From contig PKDU01000031.1 in NCBI GenBank assembly GCA_002862705.1, positions 1 through 64,000 on the forward strand: a DNA stretch of 64,000 bases. The letters are read 5' to 3'. The notes beneath the pieces were generated by a model, which saw only the letters and a list, made by a program, of their open reading frames with translations, was not told the origin of the DNA and ran no database searches. The position numbers and the translations under genes were made by a program. Of this stretch, positions 46,369 through 54,322 are shown piece after piece (the stretch's first letter is position 1; every line of letters starts with the position of its first letter). This DNA is from Flavobacteriaceae bacterium. GTDB taxonomy: Bacteria; Bacteroidota; Bacteroidia; Flavobacteriales; Flavobacteriaceae.

Positions 46369-47118
46369 TTAGTTTAATAGTGGTACCAGTTTGTTGTAAT
46401 AACGTGCTGCAATAAATTCGGCACCTGCTTTATTGTAATGTATGTCATCTGCCAACAAATCGTCAGTAAACCCAGTTGCCATATCCGCAGCAATAACCAT
46501 AGAGGTTGTGGTCGTTTGAATGCTTGCAATTTGTGCAATTACAGTCTTCATTTGCGCAAAAAGTAATGTGTATTCATCAGTCATAAATGATGATTTTCCA
46601 GGTGCAAGTTGCTCAATGATGATGGTGATGTTTGGGTTATGCGCTTGAATTTTGTCTATGATGGCATTGATGTTTTCGACAATACCACTAAAATCAGCCC
46701 CATTTAACGCATCATTTCCGCCTGGCGAGCTGAAAAGTACGATATCTACATCGCCAACAGATTTTAGCCATGCATCTATATTTGCATTGATTTGTGCTGC
46801 AGTCCAGCCACCACGGCCCTCGTGCTCATTATCGAAGCAGAAATTTTTATAAGATTCATATTCCCACAGATCTTGGTTGGTGCCTACGAAATCAAAGTCA
46901 AATGCACCATCAACCAAGTCTTTCCACAATGCATAACGATAACTTTCAAAAAGCCCTGGAAAGCCCTGTACGCGCGATGCACCAAGTGGCATGATCTTGG
47001 TTCCTTTTTCAATTGATGTACATGCTGAAGCTTCTTCATTATTGTCATCTTCTGAACATGATGCTAGAATTAGTAGTCCAAAAATGAGTAGCGTAAAATA
47101 TAAATTATGGAGTCTAAT
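46369..47118 (-). CDS. SGNH-hydrolase lipoprotein with non-standard start codon
   Basis: SGNH/GDSL esterase-like protein. Block I is KIMPLGASRVQGF with the catalytic Ser; the C-terminal block is LLADDIHYNKAG with the Asp-x-x-His pair. The usual ATG at 46992 falls inside block I, which would delete the signal and first strand. Upstream the frame stays open and encodes a fine lipoprotein signal (FTLLIFGLLILASC) and an acidic linker. An in-frame TAG lies at 47122-47124, and the only codon placed to start is ATT at 47116-47118. So either ATT is used, or the start was lost by an ATG to ATT change. With ATT the product is about 249 residues. Confidence 0.75.
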   Translation of the reverse strand: MRLHNLYFTLLIFGLLILASCSEDDNNEEASACTSIEKGTKIMPLGASRVQGFPGLFESYRYALWKDLVDGAFDFDFVGTNQDLWEYESYKNFCFDNEHEGRGGWTAAQINANIDAWLKSVGDVDIVLFSSPGGNDALNGADFSGIVENINAIIDKIQAHNPNITIIIEQLAPGKSSFMTDEYTLLFAQMKTVIAQIASIQTTTTSMVIAADMATGFTDDLLADDIHYNKAGAEFIAARYYNKLVPLLN

Positions 47119-47230
47119 GTTCTACAAAGTAAGAATTTATTATTGTAAGTAAATCAAATTTTGTGCTGTAATAATTAGAAAGCCATCTTGCAAACAATTA
47201 TTTATAAATGCAGATATTTGAAAAAAAATC

Positions 47231-48250
47231 ATGCAAAAACGAATTTGTTATGTGCTCATTGTTCTTTTGCTATGTGCTTGTAAAGTAAATTACCGCACCG
47301 CTTCTTTTGCGCCAAAAAGTGGCGTGATTAATTACGAAAACCCTGAGCACTGGGCAGTTTATGACGGTATTTCCGCTCAGGGTAACCAAATTGGTGCTAT
47401 TTCTGATTCCACTACGGCAGATGTTTTTTATGTTTATCCAACGCTTTTTATTGATAAAAAAGACAGCACATGGAATGCAGCTATTGATGACGCTAACGTC
47501 AATTCCGATGTAATAAAATGGATACTGCCTTATCAAGCCGCCGCATGGGCCGATGCGGGGCGTTTGTTTATGCCGTTTTACCGTCAGAACCACTACCGCG
47601 CTTTTTTTAAGCCATACACGAGTGAGGGGGGGTTTGAAGCGATGGCATTTGCTTATGCCGATGTCAAGGCTGCATTTGATTATTATATGAAATTTGAAAA
47701 CAAAGGTCGCCCCATTATTTTAGCTGGCCACAGTCAAGGGGCGCTTCACTTAAAGAAGATATTACAAGAATATTTTGATGGCAAACCCCTCCAAAAGCAA
47801 TTGGTAGCTGCCTATTTGATTGGCACGCGTGTTATGGAAGATGAGTTTAGTGCATTAAGACCACTAATTTCTCCACACCAGATTGGCGGCTATGTCAGTT
47901 GGAACTCCTATAAGAAGGGTAAATATCCAAAATACTACGATTGGTATAATAATGCGGTTACGACGAACCCCATTACTTGGGACAACAGCAAAGAAAGTCT
48001 GATAGAAGATCACAAGGGAGTGCTGTACTACGACAATGTGTTGTACGAAAAAAGCTTGGCTGTTGAAAAAATCAATGGTATGTTGTGGGTGAGTTTACCT
48101 AAAGTACCTAAACGCTTTTTAATGTCTTTTATAAAAGACTACCATCGTTTTGATGTTACTTTGTTCTGGGAAGATATTCGACAAAATGCCTTGCAACGTG
48201 TTGAGGCCTTCAAACGTGAAAAGCTTAGAGTTCTTCCGGAGCAATTTTAA
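47231..48250 (+). CDS. DUF3089 alpha/beta-hydrolase-like lipoprotein
   Basis: A 339-residue protein with lipoprotein signal (LLLCAC, Cys about 17). DUF3089 proteins have an alpha/beta-hydrolase fold; here the nucleophile elbow is LAGHSQGALH (about 168-177) and VFYVYPTLF is the typical first strand. An Asp-His pair cannot be placed with certainty. The substrate is unknown. Its 3' end overlaps the convergent ferredoxin gene by 26 bp. Confidence 0.82.
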   Translation: MQKRICYVLIVLLLCACKVNYRTASFAPKSGVINYENPEHWAVYDGISAQGNQIGAISDSTTADVFYVYPTLFIDKKDSTWNAAIDDANVNSDVIKWILPYQAAAWADAGRLFMPFYRQNHYRAFFKPYTSEGGFEAMAFAYADVKAAFDYYMKFENKGRPIILAGHSQGALHLKKILQEYFDGKPLQKQLVAAYLIGTRVMEDEFSALRPLISPHQIGGYVSWNSYKKGKYPKYYDWYNNAVTTNPITWDNSKESLIEDHKGVLYYDNVLYEKSLAVEKINGMLWVSLPKVPKRFLMSFIKDYHRFDVTLFWEDIRQNALQRVEAFKREKLRVLPEQF

Positions 48251-48551
48251 CTTTTAGCCCATCTAAGTCCGCAGTAATGGGTATCTGACAGCCCAAACGC
48301 GAATTTTCTTGTACAAAATAGGCTTCGTCAAGCATGGCTTGTTCATCCTCATTTCGTGCTCCGAAATGTGCTTCAGTAAGGATATAAACTTGACAGGATG
48401 CACACATCGCCATTCCGCCACATGTCCCAGCTACCGGCAGGTCATATCCTTTGCAAACCTCCATCAGGTTAAGGTTCATGTCTGTTGGAACAGCAAATTC
48501 GTGCTCCATTCCCTCACGGTCAATAACCGTAATGTTGATGTCTAAACTCAA
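48225..48551 (-). CDS. [2Fe-2S] ferredoxin
   Basis: Electron carrier of 108 residues. Cluster ligands are C44, C50 and C53 (GTCGGMAMCASC) and a fourth Cys in RLGCQIPIT. The C-x5-C-x2-C spacing is that of adrenodoxin/putidaredoxin-type ferredoxins rather than plant-type. It follows the ferredoxin reductase gene with a 4-bp overlap and would be expected to feed electrons to sulfite reductase, which is broken at this locus. Confidence 0.93.
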   Translation of the reverse strand: MSLDINITVIDREGMEHEFAVPTDMNLNLMEVCKGYDLPVAGTCGGMAMCASCQVYILTEAHFGARNEDEQAMLDEAYFVQENSRLGCQIPITADLDGLKVKIAPEEL

Positions 48552-49582
48552 GATTTAACGGCCTCTTTTGGTTGTTTGTCCTCAAATCCCTGTACCCCTT
48601 GAACCGTAGTGTATTTGAGTGTAAATTTCTTATTTGGATTGATGATTTTATAGGCGGTTTGCACCGCAAGTGTCGCCTCATGGAATCCACATAGAATAAG
48701 CTTTAACTTTCCAGGATATGTATTTACATCTCCAATGGCAAATACTCCGGGTCTGTTGGTTTGGTAATCAAAAGTATCTACGACGATGGCGTTTTTTTCA
48801 ATTTCAAGTCCCCAATCTCCAATAGGCCCTAGTTTTGGCGATAAGCCAAACAACGGGAACCACAGGTTGGTGTTAACAGTCCTGTTGCCTTCTTTGGCGT
48901 GAATGACTACGGATGTTAAATCGCCATCTCCATTGAGTTCTTTTACTTCTGCATAAGTGTGCAGTTCTATTTTGCCAGCAGCAGCCAGTTCTTGTGCTCT
49001 TGCTACAGAATCTTTGTGTGCCCTGTAGCGATCGCTTCTGTGTACAAGATGAACAAAGCTTCCTTTCTCCGCAAAGTAGATGGCCCAATCAAGTGCCGAG
49101 TCACCACCGCCAGAAATTACCATGTCTTTTCCTTCAAACTGATCGGGATCCTTCACGATGTAGCGCACGCCCTTTTCTTCAAAATCTGCAATGTTGCTGA
49201 TGAGCGGTTTTCTAGGCTCAAAACTTCCCAATCCTCCAGCAATCATCACTACGGGCGCATGGTGCTGCGTGCCTTTGCTTGTGGTCACAACAAATGAGCC
49301 GTCTGCCTGTTTTTCGATGCTATTTGCACGTTCACCGAGTGTAAACCCGGGTTTAAAAGGTGCGGCTTGCTCCATAAGTTTGTCTACCAATTCACCTGCC
49401 AATACCGTAGGGTACCCCGGAATATCGTAAATGGGTTTTTTGGGATAAATCTCAGACAACTGCCCACCCGGCTGTGGGATGGCATCTATTAAATGACAAC
49501 GCAGCTTCATAAGACCAGCTTCAAATACGGCAAAAAGCCCAACAGGTCCCGCACCAATAATAATAATGTCTGTTTTAATCAT
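48548..49582 (-). CDS. ferredoxin-NADP reductase, thioredoxin-reductase-like
   Basis: FAD/NADPH enzyme of 344 residues, type 2 ferredoxin-NADP reductase. FAD motif GAGPVGLFAVFEAG at about 9-22, NADPH motif SGGGDSALDWA about 156-166, and VFAIGDVNTYPGKLKL near the C-terminus. It lacks the CxxC of thioredoxin reductase. It overlaps the upstream chimeric gene by 8 bp and the ferredoxin gene by 4 bp, so all three share a transcript with cysN. Confidence 0.92.
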   Translation of the reverse strand: MIKTDIIIIGAGPVGLFAVFEAGLMKLRCHLIDAIPQPGGQLSEIYPKKPIYDIPGYPTVLAGELVDKLMEQAAPFKPGFTLGERANSIEKQADGSFVVTTSKGTQHHAPVVMIAGGLGSFEPRKPLISNIADFEEKGVRYIVKDPDQFEGKDMVISGGGDSALDWAIYFAEKGSFVHLVHRSDRYRAHKDSVARAQELAAAGKIELHTYAEVKELNGDGDLTSVVIHAKEGNRTVNTNLWFPLFGLSPKLGPIGDWGLEIEKNAIVVDTFDYQTNRPGVFAIGDVNTYPGKLKLILCGFHEATLAVQTAYKIINPNKKFTLKYTTVQGVQGFEDKQPKEAVKS

Positions 49583-50282
49583 CTTGCTCTAGTAGTTTCT
49601 CTGTTAATTTATTCATTGCTAAAACTTTTTGCTCAAAATCTCCTTTTAATCTGTCGCGATAGACATAAAGTTTATCGAGTAGCGTATCGGTTTCTTCTGG
49701 TAAAAAGGCTTCTAACCACTGTCGTAAACGTTTTGCTAAAGTAGGGGATTTTCCGTTTGTGGAAATGGCAATTTTGATTTTCCGCCCCATGTCCTGGCAA
49801 ATGGGGTTTCGCAAGAAGTATCCAAAAAAGGCGTGTGCGTATGGCGTCACGTCAAACGGTTCGTCCGGATCTGCTCCAGCCATCGCAGATGCGGTAACGT
49901 TCCTGATGGTATTCCCACAGGCCTCACGCATGGTTATATCGTCTTGTTCTAGTTCCGCCCATAGTTCCGGAGTTCTATCTAGGGAAACATAATGAATTTG
50001 AATGTCTTGACGGGTTGTAATATGTAGGTTTCCGTTGGAGTATTCGTCTGATACTTCTGCAATTCTGCGCAATTGTTTGGCGCTACATTTCCCATAGGGA
50101 ATTTTGATGCGCACCATTTGTACGCCCTGTTGCCGTTGTCCGTAAACGCCTCTTGCAAGCCGCAGGCTTCGGAATCTTTCTTCGTCAAGTTTTCCCGCTT
50201 TAAATTCAAATATTTTGCGTTCCAGCTCCAGTATATCGTATTCAACTACTGGATTTTCAACTTCGGTTCTAAAACTTTTCAT
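49575..50282 (-). CDS. in-frame chimera: sulfite reductase N-terminus fused to siroheme synthase C-terminus
   Basis: A 235-residue frame made of two unrelated parts. Residues 1-167 match the N-terminus of ferredoxin-type sulfite/nitrite reductase: RSLRLARGVYGQRQ, the NIR_SIR half-domain with GNLHITTRQDIQIHYV, REACGNTIRNVTAS and FLRNPICQDMGRK. From about residue 169 it matches the C-terminus of the precorrin-2 dehydrogenase/ferrochelatase siroheme synthase: KIAISTNGKSPTLAKRL and LKGDFEQKVLAMNKL. The siroheme and Fe-S cysteines of the reductase, any uroporphyrinogen methyltransferase, and the Rossmann domain of the synthase are all missing. The junction is at about 49761-49787. Neither activity is possible. 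Start overlaps cysN by 4 bp, end overlaps the reductase gene by 8 bp. Confidence 0.92.
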   Translation of the reverse strand: MKSFRTEVENPVVEYDILELERKIFEFKAGKLDEERFRSLRLARGVYGQRQQGVQMVRIKIPYGKCSAKQLRRIAEVSDEYSNGNLHITTRQDIQIHYVSLDRTPELWAELEQDDITMREACGNTIRNVTASAMAGADPDEPFDVTPYAHAFFGYFLRNPICQDMGRKIKIAISTNGKSPTLAKRLRQWLEAFLPEETDTLLDKLYVYRDRLKGDFEQKVLAMNKLTEKLLEQDD

Positions 50283-51526
50283 GCGGTTTCGATAAATCCA
50301 ACACCAGCGGTGTTAAAGGTTTGAGGGTCAATGAGTATAAATGATCCCAAGGCTGGATTTTCTTTATACGGCTTGGTCGGTAGCGGTTGTGCCAATGCCA
50401 AAACACCTTTTCCAATATCGTTAAGGCCTAATTGGTTGGTTTGGCTTTGCGCCAAAGCTTCCAAGTCAATTTTGGAACGAACACTTTGCACTTTCACCAA
50501 GCTGCGTTGCACGCCTTGTTGAAGCCAATACTTGTTCCCGGTTGATAAGGGCGTGTCTTGCATCCAGCAAAAAGTTGCGCTAATACTTTTTCCTCGATTG
50601 ACGTTGGCTTGTTCGTTTAGGATGCTATCGCCTCTTGAGGCATCGATTTCATCAACCAATAGCAGCGTGGCATTTTCTCCAGCCGATACACGGTCAACAG
50701 CTGTTCCGTATTTCTCAATTTTTTTGATGATGCTTTTTCTCCCTGATGGATGGATGCTAATGGCATCTCCAACGCTAAACACTCCCGATCGGACATTTCC
50801 TGCAAAACCACGATAGTCGTGAAAGGCTTCCGTTTTTGGACGAATAACATATTGAATTTGGAATACACCGTCATTCGCTTTGTTGCTTTCCACCGGAATT
50901 GCTTCCATCAAATCGAGTAAGGCCTCTCCTTTGTGCCAATCTAGTTTTTCTGAACGGCTCACAATGTTTTCATTGTACAGTGCCGAAAGGGGGATGTAGT
51001 GATAACTGACATCTTTATTTCCGTGTTTGTCGACCAGGTTGTTAAGTGTTGTTTTAATGTCCTCAAATACTTCTTGTTTATAATTGACCAAATCCATTTT
51101 GTTTATGGCAAAGATGATATGCTTAATCCCAAGAAGTTGGGTAACAAAAAAGTGTCTTTTGGTTTGTTCAATTACCCCTTTGCGCGCATCAAGTAAAATG
51201 ATACTGGCTTGTGCTGTTGAGCTTCCCGTAACCATGTTTCGGGTATATTCTACATGCCCAGGCGAATCAGCGATGATAAATCGTCTTTTAGGTGTAGAGA
51301 AAAATATATGCGATACATCAATGGTGATGCCTTGCTCACGTTCGGTGAGCAGTCCGTCTGTTGCTAGCGAGAGGTCTAAATACCCAAATCCGCGCGCTGC
51401 ACTCTTTTCTTCTATGTGTTGGATTTGATCTGACTTCAATGCGCCAGTCTCGTACAGCAATCTACCAATTAAGGTGCTTTTGCCGTCGTCAACACTTCCT
51501 GCGGTTGCTATTTTGATTAATTCCAT
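50279..51526 (-). CDS. cysN: sulfate adenylyltransferase GTPase subunit
   Basis: GTPase that drives formation of adenosine phosphosulfate (APS) from ATP and sulfate with CysD. The 415-residue EF-Tu-like protein has G1 GSVDDGKSTL at 10-19, G3 DSPGHVEY and G4 NKMD, then two beta-barrel domains. It has no fused CysC kinase domain, so APS rather than PAPS is the product, in agreement with the APS reductase type of CysH. One base separates it from cysD. Confidence 0.96.
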   Translation of the reverse strand: MELIKIATAGSVDDGKSTLIGRLLYETGALKSDQIQHIEEKSAARGFGYLDLSLATDGLLTEREQGITIDVSHIFFSTPKRRFIIADSPGHVEYTRNMVTGSSTAQASIILLDARKGVIEQTKRHFFVTQLLGIKHIIFAINKMDLVNYKQEVFEDIKTTLNNLVDKHGNKDVSYHYIPLSALYNENIVSRSEKLDWHKGEALLDLMEAIPVESNKANDGVFQIQYVIRPKTEAFHDYRGFAGNVRSGVFSVGDAISIHPSGRKSIIKKIEKYGTAVDRVSAGENATLLLVDEIDASRGDSILNEQANVNRGKSISATFCWMQDTPLSTGNKYWLQQGVQRSLVKVQSVRSKIDLEALAQSQTNQLGLNDIGKGVLALAQPLPTKPYKENPALGSFILIDPQTFNTAGVGFIETA

Positions 51527-51527
51527 C

Positions 51528-52418
51528 TTAAAAATACCCTACTTTTTTTCGTTCTTCCATGGCTGCTTCCGAGCGTTTGTCGTCCATGCGTGCGCTTCGC
51601 TCTGAAAAATTGGAATCTCCAATTTCATCTATAATAGTGTCTAATTCGGTTGCTTCTGACAAAACAGCAGCTGTGCAACTCATATCGCCAACCGTTCGAA
51701 AACGCACCGAAGTATGTCTGCGCTCATCCTTGTCGGCCACCTGTACATAGTCCGATACCGGCATCCATTGATTATCTCGTTTAAACACTTCACGTTCATG
51801 GGCATAATAGATAGCCGGAATTTCTAATTTTTCTTGACGTATGTAATGCCAAACGTCTAACTCTGTCCAATTACTTATTGGAAAAACTCGCACATTTTCT
51901 CCGTTGTGGATCATGCCGTTTAGCATGTCAAATAGTTCTGGCCGTTGCAACTTTTCGTTCCATTGGCCAAAGTCATCTCGAACCGAAAAAACACGCTCTT
52001 TGGCACGAGCCTTTTCTTCGTCACGGCGTGCGCCTCCCATACAGGCATCAAATTTATTTTCTTCAATGGTGTTGAGCAGGGTAGTGGTTTGTAAACTGTT
52101 TCTGCTTGCATGCCTCCCTTTTTCTTCAATCACGTTTCCAGCGTCAATATCGTTTTGAACGCTCCCAACGATTAGACGTAGTCCGTGCGTTGCCACGAGT
52201 TTGTCACGCAGTTCAATGGTTTCAGGGAAATTGTGACCCGTATCTATGTGAACCAATGGAAATGGAATAGTTGCCGGTGCAAACGCCTTTTGTGCCAAAT
52301 GTAATAGGGTGATGGAATCTTTTCCGCCAGAGAACAGTAGGCAGGGGTTGTCAAATTGCCCAGCTACTTCTCTGATGATATAAATGGATTTCTCCTCTAA
52401 TTGTTTTAATATACTCAT
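51528..52418 (-). CDS. cysD: sulfate adenylyltransferase catalytic subunit
   Basis: Adenylates sulfate to APS. The 296-residue protein has the PP-loop SGGKDS at 30-35, HIDTGHNFPE, the GGARRDEEKARAKER loop and the DFGQWNEKLQRPELFD segment. C-terminal RFRTVGDMSCTAAV is conserved. It overlaps cysH by 4 bp and precedes cysN. Confidence 0.97.
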   Translation of the reverse strand: MSILKQLEEKSIYIIREVAGQFDNPCLLFSGGKDSITLLHLAQKAFAPATIPFPLVHIDTGHNFPETIELRDKLVATHGLRLIVGSVQNDIDAGNVIEEKGRHASRNSLQTTTLLNTIEENKFDACMGGARRDEEKARAKERVFSVRDDFGQWNEKLQRPELFDMLNGMIHNGENVRVFPISNWTELDVWHYIRQEKLEIPAIYYAHEREVFKRDNQWMPVSDYVQVADKDERRHTSVRFRTVGDMSCTAAVLSEATELDTIIDEIGDSNFSERSARMDDKRSEAAMEERKKVGYF

Positions 52419-53125
52419 GATTTAGTTATATGCAGTCCACATTCTTTTTTACTGGTTTCCCACCACCATCTTCCTGCGCGTATGTCTTCACCTGGAGCGA
52501 TAGCTCTAGTGCAAGGTGCGCATCCAATGCTGACAAAGCCTTTTTTGTGAAGGCTATTTTGTGGAACCTTGTATAGGTTTAAATACGTTTTTACGTCGTC
52601 TAAAGACCAGTGCAGCAAGGGATTGAATTTGATGATGTCAAAAGCTGTATCGTACTCAAAAAATGCCAATTCAGCTCTGTTTTGAGATTGCCCTTGCCGT
52701 AACCCCGTAATCCAAACATCGTTGCCTTTTAAAGCACGTTTTAGCGGTTCTATTTTGCGAACAGCGCAACATTCTTTTCGGTTATCAACCGAATCGTAAA
52801 AGCTGTTAGGTCCTTTTTTGGTCACTAGATTGGCAACGGCTTGATGATCTGGAGTGTAAACCTCAATGGGTAGTTTAAATTCTTGTTGGGTTGCGGCGAG
52901 TACATCATAAGTTTCCTGAAACAAACGCCCTGTGTCTAGTGTAAAAACCGTGATTGGAAATTTGTTGATGCCAATATGGTGCGTCAATACTTGATCCTCT
53001 TGGCCCAATGAAGTAGAGAACACCATTTTTCCCAACTGTTGTTGAATTAGGAATGAAAATAGCTCCTCCATATTTGTTGTCGCTTTTAGATGCGCGTTAA
53101 GCGCTTTTACTTTTTCTAAACTCAC
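52415..53125 (-). CDS. cysH: APS reductase (CysH family, Fe-S type)
   Basis: Reduces APS with thioredoxin to sulfite and AMP. The protein has the PP-loop STSLGQEDQVL, the paired cysteines ECCAVRK and GCAPCTR that bind [4Fe-4S] in APS-specific enzymes, and the catalytic Cys in KKECGLH at the C-terminus. E. coli PAPS reductase lacks the CC and CxxC pairs. I chose the GTG at 53125, which overlaps the DUF2061 stop (GTGA); a TTG at 53137 is also in frame. The product sulfite has no intact reductase in this locus. Confidence 0.93.
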   Translation of the reverse strand: MSLEKVKALNAHLKATTNMEELFSFLIQQQLGKMVFSTSLGQEDQVLTHHIGINKFPITVFTLDTGRLFQETYDVLAATQQEFKLPIEVYTPDHQAVANLVTKKGPNSFYDSVDNRKECCAVRKIEPLKRALKGNDVWITGLRQGQSQNRAELAFFEYDTAFDIIKFNPLLHWSLDDVKTYLNLYKVPQNSLHKKGFVSIGCAPCTRAIAPGEDIRAGRWWWETSKKECGLHITKS

Positions 53126-53376
53126 TTTTTCCCCCAATTTACTTTATTCCACAGGCGTTCATGGACTACATACAGCATCATTTTTGTTACCAATTCAATC
53201 CCACCAATTGAAAGTGCAAAATTAATCTCACCCGTGATGACATAGCTTATAATAATGGTGTCTAGCGTACCAATAATACGCCAGCTAACAGACTTTAAGA
53301 ACGATCGAGACCAACGTTCATTTGATTTTGATACCGTTCTCTTTTTTCCTGATATAAATAGTTGTTCTACTAGCAT
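53122..53376 (-). CDS. DUF2061 small membrane protein
   Basis: An 84-residue protein with a basic N-terminus and the DUF2061 pattern RSFLKSVSWRIIGTLDTIIISYVITG, then a second hydrophobic segment ending in HERLWNKVNWG. Members are commonly encoded with sulfate-assimilation genes in Bacteroidota; their role is not known. It is first in the DUF2061-cysH-cysD-cysN run and divergent from the Rrf2 gene. Confidence 0.85.
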   Translation of the reverse strand: MLVEQLFISGKKRTVSKSNERWSRSFLKSVSWRIIGTLDTIIISYVITGEINFALSIGGIELVTKMMLYVVHERLWNKVNWGKK

Positions 53377-53410
53377 GCTTTTTAAGATTGGACTGCGAAT
53401 ATAATAAATA

Positions 53411-53435
53411 CTATCAAATAGATAGGATTAATAGA
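53411..53435. promoter_or_regulatory. dyad in the Rrf2/DUF2061 divergent gap, possible operator
   Basis: CTATC-AAATA-GATAG (53411-53425) is a perfect 5-bp dyad, followed by the similar TTAATAGATTA (53428-53438 region). It lies in the 84-bp gap between the divergent Rrf2 regulator and the sulfate genes, where an autoregulatory operator would be expected. No Rrf2 consensus for this phylum is known to me, so this is inference. Confidence 0.35.
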
Positions 53436-53448
53436 TTATTAATTTTAG

Positions 53449-53456
53449 TACATTTG
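53449..53456 (+). promoter_or_regulatory. -7 box of the Rrf2 gene, possibly leaderless
   Basis: TACATTTG ends 5 nt before the ATG at 53461. If the start lies 5 nt after the box, as for rnpB, transcription begins at the ATG itself. Confidence 0.5.
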
Positions 53457-53460
53457 CCGT

Positions 53461-53874
53461 ATGATTTCAAACAAATGCAAATATGCCATCAAGGCACTGG
53501 TTTATATTGCGGGTAAGGAAGAAGAAGATAGGGCCATTTTGACAGCGGATATTGCGCGTGAGCAACAAATACCTCGTAAATTTTTGGAAATTATTTTACG
53601 TGAATTGCGAAACAACCGCATATTAGAAAGCAAGCGAGGCAAAGATGGTGGGTTCAGATTGCTGCGTACTGCTGAGGATATTAGCCTAACGGAAGTAATG
53701 CGTATAATTGATGGTCCCATAGCCATGCTGCCCTGCGTTTCACTCAACTATTACCGTAAATGCGACGAGTGTGAAGAGGAGTCTTGTGAGATTAAGGGGG
53801 TTTTTGAGCAAGTCCGTGATAGAACACTTGATGTACTTAACGGCCAAACGATTAAATCCTTAACTTTGTCCTGA
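53461..53874 (+). CDS. Rrf2-family transcription regulator of the sulfur locus
   Basis: A 137-residue winged-helix regulator: SNKCKYAIKALVYIA, then the recognition region IPRKFLEIILRELRNNRILESKRGKDGGFRL. The C-terminal part has PCVSLNYYRKCDECEEESC, four cysteines in a spacing suited to an Fe-S cluster, whereas IscR has three. Its divergent position suggests control of DUF2061-cysHDN in response to sulfur or Fe-S status, comparable to CymR; that is inference. The HYC_CC_PP gene follows by 13 bp. Confidence 0.88.
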   Translation: MISNKCKYAIKALVYIAGKEEEDRAILTADIAREQQIPRKFLEIILRELRNNRILESKRGKDGGFRLLRTAEDISLTEVMRIIDGPIAMLPCVSLNYYRKCDECEEESCEIKGVFEQVRDRTLDVLNGQTIKSLTLS

Positions 53875-53887
53875 TTTACAACAACTT

Positions 53888-54274
53888 ATGAAAGCTCGCA
53901 TTGCCCTTTTACTGGCTTTTTTCACCCTGTTTCTTTCTACGGAAAGTAGCTTTATGCTACATTTTTGCCACAATACATTTGTCGCAGCTGCCATAAACAA
54001 GGAAATTTCCACTTGTTGTAAGAAAAAAGACCACCCTGGACCAGTTGTTTCGGACATTTGTTGTGAACTGTCTTCATTTGACACCAAATTAAATGACACG
54101 GTTTTAAACGACAACAGTATTTCAATTGTTTTCCCTTCATGTGTTGCTGTTGTTTCCGAAGTAGCAGCAGTTGCTGTTGTTTTAAAAGATCGTTTGCAGC
54201 AACCTATCACCAGACCACCACCCAAACGCGCCAAGCGAGACTTACATGTATTTTATGCGCAATATTTGATTTGA
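53888..54274 (+). CDS. HYC_CC_PP family protein
   Basis: A 128-residue exported protein with a hydrophobic N-terminus (about 4-20). The family motif is present in order: HFCHN (about 25-29), CC in STCCKKKD, CC in DICCEL and a PP in TRPPPKR. Such proteins usually precede a TonB-dependent receptor and an HMA protein, as here, which suggests a role with a thiophilic metal such as copper. No biochemical function is established. Confidence 0.8.
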   Translation: MKARIALLLAFFTLFLSTESSFMLHFCHNTFVAAAINKEISTCCKKKDHPGPVVSDICCELSSFDTKLNDTVLNDNSISIVFPSCVAVVSEVAAVAVVLKDRLQQPITRPPPKRAKRDLHVFYAQYLI

Positions 54275-54322
54275 TGCCGCAAACAAGGCTTTTGAATTGT
54301 TTGTTTCATTAAATTAAATATC

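Noticed and set aside
46369-46992. SGNH protein starting at the ATG at 46992
   Set aside because: That Met lies inside catalytic block I, and the upstream codons encode a clear lipoprotein signal in the same frame.
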